From an uncultured Bacillota bacterium (GTDB lineage Bacteria; Bacillota; Clostridia; Tissierellales; Tepidimicrobiaceae): a DNA stretch of 17,883 nucleotides. The notes beneath the pieces are model-generated. The model did not search any database, had not been told where the DNA came from, and saw only the letters and a program-made list of their open reading frames with translations. Position 1 is the stretch's first letter. Every line of letters starts with the position of its first letter. Below, one piece after another: positions 5,482-12,998 of this stretch. A program made the position numbers and the translations under genes. The stretch lies in assembly GCA_937967955.1 (NCBI GenBank), contig CALBUB010000092.1, positions 1 to 17,883 on the forward strand, in the 5' to 3' direction.

Positions 5482-6354
5482 TTGACTGTAAAGATATTAA
5501 CCGACAGTGCTTGTGATTTACCTGAGGATGTAATTAAAGAATACGATATTGATGTAATGCCTATTATAGTAATAGATGATGATACAGAGTATTTAGACAA
5601 TGTAACCATAAAGCCTAAGACCCTATACGATAATATGAGGAAGGGAAAAGTATATAAAACTTCCCAAATACCTGTAAATACTTTTCAGGATAAATTTGAG
5701 GAAATAGCAAAGGAAGGTAGAAGTACCATTTATATAGCCTTTTCTTCTGGACTTTCAGCTACATACCAATCAGCTGTATTAACTAGGGATAATTTAAAGG
5801 AAGAATATCCAGACTTGGATATTACCATTGTAGATTCTAAAGCAGCATCCCTAGGCCATGGCTTATTAGTACATAAGGCTGCCAAGATGGCTAAGGAAGG
5901 CAAGAGTAAAGAGGAAATATTAAATATGCTTTCTTTTTATATAGATAGTATTGAGCATATATTTACTGTAGATGATATAGAGTATCTATTTAGGGGAGGA
6001 AGGGTTACGAGAACTCAGGCCTTTTTAGGAGGCTTATTGAATATAAAGCCTATATTAGAGGTAACCAAAGATGGTAAATTACGTCCTTTGGAAAAAATAA
6101 GGGGTAAGGGTAAAGTATTAAAGAGAATGTTAGAACTAATGGAACAGAGGAGTAAAGGTGCTGATTTAAGCCTTCAAACTATAGGTATTAGCCATGGAGA
6201 CAATTTAGATAATGCATTAAAATTAAAAAATATGATTGAAGAAAAGTACGGCTGTAAAGATTTTATAATCAATCATATTGGCTGTGCTATAGGAGCTCAT
6301 TCAGGTCCAGGAACAATTGCCTTATTCTTTTTAAATAAGGATTATGAGGGATAA
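5482..6354 (+). CDS. DegV family fatty-acid-binding protein (FakB-like)
   Basis: A 290-residue DegV-domain protein. DegV/FakB proteins bind a fatty acid and present it to the FakA kinase for phosphorylation and entry into phospholipid. Family features in order: VKILTDSACDLP at the N-terminus, TSQIPVNTF near residue 60 (the fatty-acid head-group Thr-Ser), the AFSSGLSATYQSA loop, VDSKAASLGHGLLV, the LFRGGRVTRTQAFLGGLLNIKPIL block, and GCAIGAHSGPGTIALFF near the C-terminus. The start is TTG 5482 after GAGGAGGG (5469-5476); there is no ATG alternative near the conserved N-terminus. No fakA-like gene is in the window, so the partner must be encoded elsewhere. Lipid specificity cannot be read from sequence. 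Confidence 0.93.
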   Translation: MTVKILTDSACDLPEDVIKEYDIDVMPIIVIDDDTEYLDNVTIKPKTLYDNMRKGKVYKTSQIPVNTFQDKFEEIAKEGRSTIYIAFSSGLSATYQSAVLTRDNLKEEYPDLDITIVDSKAASLGHGLLVHKAAKMAKEGKSKEEILNMLSFYIDSIEHIFTVDDIEYLFRGGRVTRTQAFLGGLLNIKPILEVTKDGKLRPLEKIRGKGKVLKRMLELMEQRSKGADLSLQTIGISHGDNLDNALKLKNMIEEKYGCKDFIINHIGCAIGAHSGPGTIALFFLNKDYEG

Positions 6355-6375
6355 AAAATTTTTTTAAAAAAACTA

Positions 6376-6404
6376 TGGACAAATCTAGCCAACAGTGTTA
6401 TAAT
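6376..6404 (+). promoter_or_regulatory. Strong sigma-A promoter for tRNA-Lys
   Basis: TGGACA (6376-6381; one mismatch to TTGACA), a 17-bp spacer, and TATAAT (6399-6404) preceded by TG-n (extended -10). It ends 23 bases before the tRNA and is the best promoter in the window. Confidence 0.82.
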
Positions 6405-6427
6405 TAATTATGCAATAAATTTAATAA

Positions 6428-6504
6428 GCTCCTTTAGCTCAGTTGGCTAGAGCACCTGACTCTTAATCAGGGTGTCCAGGGTTCGAGTCCCTGAAGGAGC
6501 ACCA
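6428..6504 (+). tRNA. tRNA-Lys (anticodon CTT), CCA encoded
   Basis: A complete cloverleaf: acceptor GCTCCTT / AAGGAGC, D stem GCTC / GAGC, anticodon stem CCTGA / TCAGG with loop CTCTTAA (anticodon CTT at 6462-6464), and T arm CAGGG-TTCGAGT-CCCTG. Discriminator A is at 6501 and CCA at 6502-6504. It reads AAG lysine codons. It stands alone between a strong promoter and a long palindrome. Confidence 0.98.
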
Positions 6505-6506
6505 TG

Positions 6507-6540
6507 TAAAAGCTTGTAACTTTAAAGTTACAAGCTTTTA
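6507..6540. terminator. 34-nt perfect palindrome after tRNA-Lys
   Basis: Sixteen bases beginning TAAAAGCTTG pair exactly with the 16 at the right end, around a central TA. The right arm ends CTTTTA, with only a short T run, so it is probably a terminator for the tRNA and could work from either strand. Confidence 0.7.
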
Positions 6541-6562
6541 ATATATAAAAGAGGGGAAATAA

Positions 6563-6934
6563 ATGGACAAATTGAGAAAATTTTTAGCTGGCCGCTATGG
6601 AGTAGATGAGCTTTACAAATTTTTAATAATAGCCAGTATAATACTCATCTTAATTAGCATGTTTACTGGCTGGCGTTTATTAGACTACATATCCTTTACT
6701 CTGTTAATTGTGGCCATCTATAGAGCCTTTTCTAGGAATATAAGTAGAAGGTATGAGGAAAATCAAATTTTCTTAAACTGGTGGAACTCTTCTGTAAAAA
6801 ATATAAAAGACTTAAAAATATACCGCTATTTCCGTTGTCCCATGTGCAGGCAAAAGCTTAGGGTTCCTAGAGGAAAGGGCAGAGTACTTATTACATGCCC
6901 TAAATGTGGCAATCAGTTTCAAAGGAGAACTTAA
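6563..6934 (+). CDS. Membrane protein with C-terminal zinc ribbon, unknown function
   Basis: 123 residues. Two predicted transmembrane helices (about 18-34 and 39-54) are followed by a basic linker (RAFSRNISRRYEEN) and a C-terminal zinc-ribbon-like domain with RCPMCRQ (Cys92, Cys95) and TCPKCGNQF (Cys112, Cys115). Between the Cys pairs lies LRVPRGKGRVLI, as in the rubredoxin/MJ0042-like ribbon fold. The short helical hairpin puts both termini on the same side, most likely with the ribbon in the cytoplasm, where it could bind nucleic acid or protein. Proteins of this layout occur in Clostridia, but I know no assigned role. SD AGAGGGG (6550-6556) supports ATG 6563. A strong terminator follows. 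Confidence 0.85.
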   Translation: MDKLRKFLAGRYGVDELYKFLIIASIILILISMFTGWRLLDYISFTLLIVAIYRAFSRNISRRYEENQIFLNWWNSSVKNIKDLKIYRYFRCPMCRQKLRVPRGKGRVLITCPKCGNQFQRRT

Positions 6935-6938
6935 TAGG

Positions 6939-6982
6939 ACTAAAAAAGCCTCGCTACACAATAGTAGCGAGGCTTTTTTAGT
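6939..6982. terminator. Very strong hairpin terminator after the zinc-ribbon gene
   Basis: A 19-bp perfect stem whose arms contain GCCTCGCTAC and GTAGCGAGGC, flanked inside the stem by A6 and T6, with loop ACAATA. The A and T tracts make it work in both directions. Confidence 0.93.
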
Positions 6983-7054
6983 GCAGTTGGGGAGAGGAGA
7001 ATTAAAATTTTTAGTGACTTTTATTATATCATATTTTGTTGTCTTTTTTCACAC

Positions 7055-7060
7055 TATAAT
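7055..7060 (+). promoter_or_regulatory. Candidate -10 box for the GerMN lipoprotein
   Basis: TATAAT at 7055-7060, 42 bases before the first possible start. TTGTTG (7036-7041) is upstream at only 13 bp spacing, so the -35 is unclear. Confidence 0.35.
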
Positions 7061-7102
7061 TATATATCTATATAGGTTATTACGCAATAGAGGTGAATGA
7101 GG

Positions 7103-8134
7103 GTGAAAAAGTACTTATGCCTTTTTGTGGTAATATTATTCCCTGTTTTATTATTTGGCTGTAGAGGAGAGAAGGAGAAAGGAAGAGAAATTGAAACCCT
7201 TAAAGACTACTACCCCTTCCATGAAAATTTAAAGAAGGTATATGAGGGAGTTGGAAGTGAGCTTTCCAATTATGTTACCTTTATAGAATATACAGAGGAA
7301 AACAAGGCCCAAATAAAAGTATTTAATCCTGCCACTGTAATGGTAAAAGTTGTAGAATATGAAAATGGTCAGCTAAGGGAGACATACAGGCAGGAAGAAT
7401 TTTATCATATAGAAAACAAGCTACAAGCCCATAATATAGTGGACAATGTCCTTTTAAAGGAGCCTTTAAAGGTAGGCAACAGCTGGAGCACTCCTGATAG
7501 GTATAAAAGGACTATTACGGGAATAGATGTGGATATTACTACTCCTTATAAAAAATTTAAAGCCATAGAGGTTACTACAGAATATGGAGAAAACAGGAGG
7601 CAGCTGGATTACTATGTAAAGGATATTGGTCATGTGGCCACCATATATATAGATGGAGATATGGAGATAAAAAGCCTCTTAAAAGACATGGCAAGAGAGC
7701 CCTATAAATTCAATATGAAGTTTTACTATCCCACATTAGACATGGAAGTTGTCTATGTGGAAAGGCAGGTAGATTTTAATACCAATTGGGATATAAAAAA
7801 TATATTTGAAACCTATATGAAAAAGCCAGAATATACAGGCCTACTTCCCCTTTTAGAAGAAGGTGTAAAAATAAATTCTATTACTTATGATAAAGCTGAT
7901 GGTCTGATTAGGATAGATTTTTCTAAGGGCTTATTGTCTAGCATGGAAAGGGAAGGCTTCAATGAGATACTAGGCCTTAAAAGTATAGTCAATACCATAG
8001 GAAGCTACTATAATGTGAAAAAGGTATACCTTTCTGTAGAAGGAAAGCCTTATAGCTCAAAACTTTTTACCCTTGAAGAAGATGAATTTTTCAATGTGGA
8101 CTATACCCATACAAAAGAATATCAAAAAAATTAA
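7103..8134 (+). CDS. Lipoprotein with GerMN (spore germination/sporulation) domain
   Basis: 343 residues. The N-terminus is a lipoprotein signal: MKKYLCLFVVILFPV then lipobox LLFGC with Cys20 as the lipidated residue, so it would be anchored on the outer face of the membrane. Residues about 35-190 form a clostridial extracellular domain (YYPFHENLKKVYEG, KEPLKVGNSW) of unknown role. Residues about 200-320 match the GerMN domain of GerM (LLPLLEEGVKINSITY, GLIRIDFSKGLL, LGLKSIVNTIG, VKKVYLSVEG). In B. subtilis GerM is needed for sporulation and helps link forespore and mother-cell membrane complexes. GTG 7103 was preferred to ATG 7097 because AGGTGA at 7091-7096 is then six bases upstream and gives the usual MKKY start. 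Confidence 0.88.
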   Translation: MKKYLCLFVVILFPVLLFGCRGEKEKGREIETLKDYYPFHENLKKVYEGVGSELSNYVTFIEYTEENKAQIKVFNPATVMVKVVEYENGQLRETYRQEEFYHIENKLQAHNIVDNVLLKEPLKVGNSWSTPDRYKRTITGIDVDITTPYKKFKAIEVTTEYGENRRQLDYYVKDIGHVATIYIDGDMEIKSLLKDMAREPYKFNMKFYYPTLDMEVVYVERQVDFNTNWDIKNIFETYMKKPEYTGLLPLLEEGVKINSITYDKADGLIRIDFSKGLLSSMEREGFNEILGLKSIVNTIGSYYNVKKVYLSVEGKPYSSKLFTLEEDEFFNVDYTHTKEYQKN

Positions 8135-8158
8135 AGAACCCTTAAAAGGGTTCTTTAA
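8131..8158. terminator. Bidirectional terminator between convergent genes
   Basis: Stem TTAAAGAACCC / GGGTTCTTTAA with loop TTAAAA. Its left edge overlaps the stop of the lipoprotein gene. On the minus strand it is followed by seven T residues (8124-8130 read in reverse), making it strongest as the terminator of the small minus-strand gene. Confidence 0.87.
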
Positions 8159-8160
8159 TT

Positions 8161-8274
8161 TCAGCCAGAATTTTCTTCATCTTCACTGTTGTCTTTACTG
8201 TTTTTTACATTGCCGCTACCAGTATTAGGATTCTTGTTCTTATTTTTAGCTTTAGCTTTTTTGTTCTTAGCCAC
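8161..8274 (-). CDS. 37-residue Lys/Asn-rich small protein, unknown function
   Basis: On the minus strand, GTG 8274 to TGA 8161 encodes a 37-residue protein with a strongly basic first half (MAKNKKAKAKNKNKNPN) and an acidic end (KDNSEDEENSG). It has no hydrophobic segment and is probably disordered. Support: a strong SD (GAGGAGG on the minus strand, 8281-8287) six bases before GTG, and a hairpin with T7 tail three bases after the stop. It follows the helicase gene on the same strand after 112 bases with no terminator seen, so the two may be co-transcribed. The composition recalls minor small acid-soluble or coat-associated spore proteins, but I recognise no specific family and do not assign one. 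Confidence 0.65.
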   Translation of the reverse strand: MAKNKKAKAKNKNKNPNTGSGNVKNSKDNSEDEENSG

Positions 8275-8386
8275 GATATTCCTCCTCTTGAATAAGTATT
8301 TTTATATTCTCTTTCCCTCTTATTATTCCTAAATTAATAAAAATTATTAATCATAGGGTTATTTTATTAGGCTATCGTGGCAGCTG

Positions 8387-10258
8387 TTAAACTTCTGGAA
8401 ATAGCTTTTCTATTTCTTCAATAAATCTAGAAGGCCTTATCCCATCTTCTTTATTATCTACTGTTACCAGTGTAAGGTGTTTTTTAGCTCTGGTCATGCC
8501 TACATAAAAAAGCCTTCTTTCCTCTTCCAAGGGATGGAAGTCTCCATTTAGGAAAGCATCTATGCTGCTTGAAGTTGGAAATTCCTCATCAAGTAAATCT
8601 ATCATATAAACCCGATTGAATTCTAGCCCCTTTGCTGAATGGATAGTAGATAGAAAAATTGAATTGTTTATCTTTTTAGGTTGGGAGCAGAGAAACTCTA
8701 GATACTCTAGTCTCTCTAAGAACTCCTTTAAATTTTCAGTATTTTGGGCAATTATCTTTAGGTAATCTACCATTTTTATCAATGTATCAAAATTATGGTA
8801 AAATTTACTGCTAGCCTCCTTCAGGTAATCCTTATAGCCTAAATTTTTTTCAATATGATAAATGCCTTCATAGGGAGCCATTTTAGATAGTTTTTTAAAA
8901 TCTAATTTTAACTCTAAAAAGTTATTCCTGTAGAAGTTGTTTAAGCCTGGAATACTTAGAAGCCTATCGAATATAGGAGTGGTGTTGTCTAAGGTCTTAA
9001 TGTAATTTAGCTGCTTTTTAGATATGAAACCTTTCATCTTGTAATAGATATTTTCAAAGGAGGCAATATCTGTTTCATTTATAGCCAGCATAAAAAAGTC
9101 TAGTATATCCTTAATAACCCAATGGTTGAAAAACCTCAGCTTTTTATCCCACATATAAAAGGGAATATTGTTTCTTTCCAGATATTCAATTACTCCAATA
9201 GAGGATAAATTGTTTCTAAATAGTATAGCAATATCACCCTCAGTTTCATGTTTTTTTAGCTCCTCTATTAGGTAGTGGTACTGTTCTTCTGGATATTTTA
9301 CTTTAACTATAGTAATAGGCTCCAAATAAGGATTTTCAGTAAATATATTTTTATTGTATCTCATAGTATTGTTCTTTATAAATTTGTTACATACAGTTAC
9401 TATATTGTTAGTAGATCTATAGTTTTGCTCCATATAGAATACTTTGCAGTCCTTATAAGTTTTGGTCAATTCAAATAAGCCTTTAGGATAGGCTCCTCGG
9501 AAGCTGTATATAGATTGATCATCATCTGCTACTATAAATAGATTGTTCTTAGGGTGGGCTAGTATTTTTATTATCTCCATTTGGGCTTTAGAGGTATCTT
9601 GTCCTTCGTCTACTTGTATGTAATCATATTTGTTCCTGTATTTATATAATAAATGCTTGTCCTTCCTAAGTATATCTAAAGTTAAGGTAAGCATATCATC
9701 AAAATCTATAAATCTATTTAAAATCTTATATTTTTCATAGGCATAAAATATTTCTTTAAAATTTTTTATATCTACTTTAAATTGGGACACAAATTCTTCA
9801 GGGCTAATTAACATATTTTTTATATAGCCTATGTAGTTTATTAGGTTTTCCAGCTTTTCCTCAGTAATAATACTGCCATTTATAGACTGGTATATACTTT
9901 TAAGTATATTTATCTTGTTGATTTCCTTTTCCATATTTTCAATTAATGTATACCTTATATTGTTTTTATAAGCATACTCTCTAATCAAGCTATAGCTAAA
10001 GCTGTGAATGGTGGAAAAGTGGACAGGTAGTGAAAAGGCGTCTTTATATATCCTGTAAAACCTTTCCTTCATATCCTTGGCAGAAGCCCTACTAAAGGTT
10101 ATGGATAGTATCCTATCAGGGCTTATTTTATGCTTGAGTATTAAATTGGCAGTCCTATGGATAATGACTGTGGTTTTACCAGCACCAGGAACTGCCAATA
10201 CTAATGCGGGGCCATTTACGTGGGCTATGGCTTTTTTCTGTTCATTGCTTAGATTCAT
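8387..10258 (-). CDS. UvrD/PcrA-like superfamily 1A ATP-dependent DNA helicase
   Basis: 623 residues, about 100 shorter than PcrA. All SF1A motifs are visible: Q motif (LSNEQKKAI), Walker A AVPGAGKTT (Lys28), Ia (ITFSRASAKDMKERF), a STIHSF motif, motif II DEGQD (217-221), motif III DDDQSIYSFRGA, motif IV QNYRST, motif V STIHSAKGLEFNRVYM, and motif VI EERRLFYVGMTRAKKHL. It should be a 3'-5' helicase acting in repair, recombination or replication restart. DEGQD replaces the common DEFQD/DEYQD, as in some clostridial paralogues. It lacks the C-terminal tail by which PcrA binds RNA polymerase, so it is probably an accessory paralogue. The start follows AGGTG on the minus strand. No terminator was seen directly after the stop, so read-through into the 37-residue gene is likely. 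Confidence 0.95.
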   Translation of the reverse strand: MNLSNEQKKAIAHVNGPALVLAVPGAGKTTVIIHRTANLILKHKISPDRILSITFSRASAKDMKERFYRIYKDAFSLPVHFSTIHSFSYSLIREYAYKNNIRYTLIENMEKEINKINILKSIYQSINGSIITEEKLENLINYIGYIKNMLISPEEFVSQFKVDIKNFKEIFYAYEKYKILNRFIDFDDMLTLTLDILRKDKHLLYKYRNKYDYIQVDEGQDTSKAQMEIIKILAHPKNNLFIVADDDQSIYSFRGAYPKGLFELTKTYKDCKVFYMEQNYRSTNNIVTVCNKFIKNNTMRYNKNIFTENPYLEPITIVKVKYPEEQYHYLIEELKKHETEGDIAILFRNNLSSIGVIEYLERNNIPFYMWDKKLRFFNHWVIKDILDFFMLAINETDIASFENIYYKMKGFISKKQLNYIKTLDNTTPIFDRLLSIPGLNNFYRNNFLELKLDFKKLSKMAPYEGIYHIEKNLGYKDYLKEASSKFYHNFDTLIKMVDYLKIIAQNTENLKEFLERLEYLEFLCSQPKKINNSIFLSTIHSAKGLEFNRVYMIDLLDEEFPTSSSIDAFLNGDFHPLEEERRLFYVGMTRAKKHLTLVTVDNKEDGIRPSRFIEEIEKLFPEV

Positions 10259-10378
10259 ATTAAAACACCTACTTTTTATACTTGAATTTATTTGCTCCTT
10301 TTCCTTATATAATTTACCATATATTATATTTTAAAAAAAGTATTTAAGGATTTGTTTCTCATATAGGCTAATATAGGT

Positions 10379-10384
10379 TATAAT
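10379..10384 (+). promoter_or_regulatory. Candidate -10 box for the PAP2 gene
   Basis: TATAAT 29 bases before ATG 10414, in the divergent gap shared with the helicase gene. At 17 bp spacing the -35 (TTCTCA, 10356-10361) is poor. Confidence 0.45.
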
Positions 10385-10413
10385 AATATAAAACGAATTT
10401 TATAGGTGATCAG

Positions 10414-10962
10414 ATGAGAAACATACTAAGCTTAATCGACAAAAAACTGATGAAGCTAATAAACAAAAATATGAAGTCAAAATTTATGGATAAGTTTATG
10501 GTAACATTTACAAATTTAGGCAGCCTCCTGTTTGTTTGCTCCTTTACATTGGCCTTAATTGCTTTTGGAGATGAAAAGGTTCGTAAAGCTGGGATAGAGT
10601 CAGCTGTAACCTTAATTTTAAGCCAGGGGATTACTTATACTCTAAAAATACTCCTAGGAAGAGAAAGGCCTTATAATGTGTTAAAGGATATAAATACTTA
10701 TAATATAATTTTAAAGGATTACTCCTTCCCTTCAGGCCATACATCCGCCAGCTTTTCAATAGCCACTATAATAGCTTTTAATCTATCAAGACTAGCTATA
10801 TTGGCCTTGTTGGGAGCTTTGATAGTGGGAATATCTAGAGTATATTTAGCAGTCCACTATCCAACAGATGTTTTAGCAGGCATGGTCATTGGAATAGGCT
10901 CAGCAATTTTAATCCATTTGTATGTAATGGAGTTTTTAAGGGAACTTTTCGTTTTTTTCTAA
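10414..10962 (+). CDS. PAP2-family membrane phosphatase (lipid/undecaprenyl-PP phosphatase-like)
   Basis: 182 residues, integral membrane. The three acid-phosphatase motifs are complete: K78-x6-R85-P86 (KILLGRERP), PSGHT (106-110, catalytic His109) and SR-x5-H-x3-D (Ser141, Arg142, nucleophile His148, Asp152). About five hydrophobic helices surround them. PAP2 enzymes dephosphorylate lipid phosphates at the outer membrane face; bacterial members of this size include undecaprenyl-diphosphate phosphatases (BcrC/PgpB type) that recycle the wall carrier, but the substrate is not decided by sequence. Weak SD AGGTGATCAG precedes ATG 10414. No terminator separates it from the nitroreductase-like gene 72 bases on. 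Confidence 0.9.
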   Translation: MRNILSLIDKKLMKLINKNMKSKFMDKFMVTFTNLGSLLFVCSFTLALIAFGDEKVRKAGIESAVTLILSQGITYTLKILLGRERPYNVLKDINTYNIILKDYSFPSGHTSASFSIATIIAFNLSRLAILALLGALIVGISRVYLAVHYPTDVLAGMVIGIGSAILIHLYVMEFLRELFVFF

Positions 10963-10991
10963 ATAATAAAAAGATTAAGATGGAGCTATGG

Positions 10992-11000
10992 TGGTATAAA
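10992..11000 (+). promoter_or_regulatory. Extended -10 candidate before the nitroreductase-like gene
   Basis: TGGTATAAA (TG-n-TATAAA) lies 34 bases before ATG 11035 and is followed by a short TAAG tandem (11002-11013). There is no clear -35, so this may be an internal promoter in a PAP2-nitroreductase unit. Confidence 0.4.
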
Positions 11001-11034
11001 TTAAGTAAGTAAGTATGAAAGGATGGTTGCCACC

Positions 11035-11847
11035 ATGTTAATGAGTAATTTTTTAAAAAATAGAAGGTCTGTAAGGGAGTTTAAGGATAGACAAGTTAAA
11101 GGCCAAGTTCTAGATAAACTATTAGAAATATTTAAAAGTATCGAGGAAGAAGCTAGTGGCAAGAGCTTTAACTTTATACTCTTTAAAGATGGTAGGAATG
11201 TATATAAGCTTTTAGAGGGGGAAGCTGGCTATGCAGGAGTTATGATTAAAAGCCCCCACTATATTGGAGTTAGGTTAAAGGAAGTAACTGAACCGGCAAT
11301 TATAGAGGCTTCTTACTATACAGAAAAGCTAATGGGGAAATTAACTGAACTAAACTTTGGTAGCTGCTGGGTAAATGTTAAGTATGCAGATAAAGGCCTT
11401 AAAGCAGCTGCCTTAGGAGGGGAAAACAAAAATATAGGCTATTTAGTAGCCTTTGGCTATCCAAAAGCTAAAAATCCTTTTTTAGATGAACCAGTAAGTG
11501 CTAGGTACAGTATAGAGGAGATAGTGTTTAAGGAGGAGTTTGGAAATAAAATATCCTTACAGGAGCTGGAAGATAGGGGACTAGACGATCTTTTTTACTA
11601 TATAAGGTTTGCCCCTTCCAATTATAATAAACAGCCTTGGAGATTCATATTAAAAAAGGATAGGGTCCAACTTTTATTGGAGGTTGATGAAGGTAGGACC
11701 GATTTAATGGATGCAGGAATAATAATGTATTACTTTGAAGAGATGGCCAAGACCATAGGCTTAAGGAATAAATGGAAATTGGTAGATAAGGAAGTAATCC
11801 AACATGAAGGAAAGGAATATAGACTGATTGGAGAATATAGTATATAA
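11035..11847 (+). CDS. Nitroreductase-family protein (TM1586-like)
   Basis: 270 residues with two related nitroreductase-fold halves. The N-terminal half has FLKNRRSVREFKDRQV, the usual phosphate-binding start of the family; the second half has the FAPSNYNKQPWRFIL block at about residues 190-205. This layout matches the Thermotoga TM1586-type putative nitroreductase group. Such enzymes bind FMN and use NAD(P)H, but the natural substrate is unknown and some members may not be reductases. ATG 11035 was chosen over ATG 11023 because AAAGGA (11018-11023) overlaps the latter; ATG 11041 (MSNFLKNRRS) is also possible. The gene ends two bases before a strong terminator. Confidence 0.85.
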   Translation: MLMSNFLKNRRSVREFKDRQVKGQVLDKLLEIFKSIEEEASGKSFNFILFKDGRNVYKLLEGEAGYAGVMIKSPHYIGVRLKEVTEPAIIEASYYTEKLMGKLTELNFGSCWVNVKYADKGLKAAALGGENKNIGYLVAFGYPKAKNPFLDEPVSARYSIEEIVFKEEFGNKISLQELEDRGLDDLFYYIRFAPSNYNKQPWRFILKKDRVQLLLEVDEGRTDLMDAGIIMYYFEEMAKTIGLRNKWKLVDKEVIQHEGKEYRLIGEYSI

Positions 11848-11848
11848 T

Positions 11849-11880
11849 AAAGCAGACTAAGTCTGCTTTTTTTCTTTTTT
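11849..11880 (+). terminator. Intrinsic terminator after the nitroreductase-like gene
   Basis: Nine-bp stem AAAGCAGAC / GTCTGCTTT with loop TAA and a long T-rich tail. Confidence 0.93.
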
Positions 11881-12012
11881 TGTATAATTAGGGCTTTAAA
11901 AAAGTATAATAAACTGTTAAAATCCATTATTGGATGCTTTTATTTTCTAAGTAATAATTTCAGTAGAATATGTGATAAACTATTACTGTATCAAAAATTA
12001 GAGGTGTAAGGA

Positions 12013-12942
12013 ATGAAGAAACAGCTTACCAGGTATGACAGGAGGAAAAACTACATAATACTTGCAGAAAATTCCTATATTAATGGGAATAAGGCTAGGG
12101 CAGTAAAATTTTATAAAAAGGCTTTAGAGTTTTATGGTGATAAGGAGGAAACCATACAGATACTTTACAATATTGCAATTATATATGATGAATTAGATAG
12201 TCCCCAGGAGGCCTTGGTTACCTATAAGAAGATTACTGAAATGGATGAAAGCCAAGCAGGTGCCTTTTATGGAATGGCCACCATGTATGAAAGATTAAAC
12301 GACAAGGATAAAGCTTTAGAATGCTATTTTAAAGCAACAGAAATAGATCCCTACTATGATAGAGCTTATTTTTATATAGCTAACATATATGATGAAAAAG
12401 GCGAAGATGACAAGGCAATCCATTATTATAAAAAGGTAATAAGCTTAAAACCAGATGATTATATAGCATATAATAATATAGGTTCCATATATGAAGAGAG
12501 AAGGGAATACGAAAAGGCCTATGAGATGATTAAAAATAGCCTGAAAATAAACCCTGACTATTTTAGAGCCTTATTCAATATGGGAGTTATCTATAAGAAA
12601 CTGGGAAATAATCAGAAAGCCCTTGAATACTATAAAAAATCTATTGAAAAAAATAAAAACTATTCTGATTCCTATTTAAATATGTCGGCTATATATATAG
12701 AGGAAGGCCAATTGGAAAAGGCTATTGAAATATTGACAGAAGGGATTAAGTATAATCCAGCTGCCAAATATCTCTATTATAACAGGGCTTGTTGTTATGC
12801 AAGGTTAAATAGGAAGGAAGAGGCAATGGATGATTTGGAAAAGGCCTTATATTTAAGTCCTAGTATTATTGATATGGTAAAGGTAGATCCTGATTTTGAT
12901 AATTTAAGGCAGGATGAAAGGTTTATCAGGCTCCTTAGTTAA
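12013..12942 (+). CDS. Tetratricopeptide repeat (TPR) protein
   Basis: 309 residues composed almost wholly of about eight 34-residue TPR units, with recurring A-x-x-x-Y-x-K-A and P-D/N-Y signatures (e.g. KAVKFYKKALEFYG-like, KALECYFKATEIDPYYD, KAIHYYKKVISLKPDDY, KALEYYKKSIEKNKNY). It ends with MDDLEKALYLSP then VDPDFDNLRQDERF, a C-terminus common in bacterial TPR proteins. There is no signal peptide or membrane helix, so it is a cytoplasmic scaffold for protein contacts; the partner cannot be told. SD AGAGGTG (12000-12006) precedes ATG 12013. Only 56 bases and no terminator separate it from map, suggesting co-transcription. Confidence 0.93.
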   Translation: MKKQLTRYDRRKNYIILAENSYINGNKARAVKFYKKALEFYGDKEETIQILYNIAIIYDELDSPQEALVTYKKITEMDESQAGAFYGMATMYERLNDKDKALECYFKATEIDPYYDRAYFYIANIYDEKGEDDKAIHYYKKVISLKPDDYIAYNNIGSIYEERREYEKAYEMIKNSLKINPDYFRALFNMGVIYKKLGNNQKALEYYKKSIEKNKNYSDSYLNMSAIYIEEGQLEKAIEILTEGIKYNPAAKYLYYNRACCYARLNRKEEAMDDLEKALYLSPSIIDMVKVDPDFDNLRQDERFIRLLS

Positions 12943-12998
12943 AATACAAGTTAGAAAATAATATGCTTAAAAAAGTATAGAGAAAGGGAATGAAGCTT

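Noticed and set aside
6906..7100. 64-codon plus-strand open frame
   Set aside because: It begins inside the zinc-ribbon gene in another frame, runs through a 19-bp terminator stem and has no SD. Its hydrophobic part is AT-rich intergenic sequence.
10077..10334. 85-codon plus-strand open frame opposite the helicase N-terminus
   Set aside because: It mirrors the conserved Walker A region in antisense and extends into the AT-rich divergent gap, with no SD.
11920..11945. Small hairpin ATCCA-TTAT-TGGAT before the TPR gene
   Set aside because: Only five base pairs, and a strong terminator already lies 50 bases upstream. It is within chance for AT-rich sequence.
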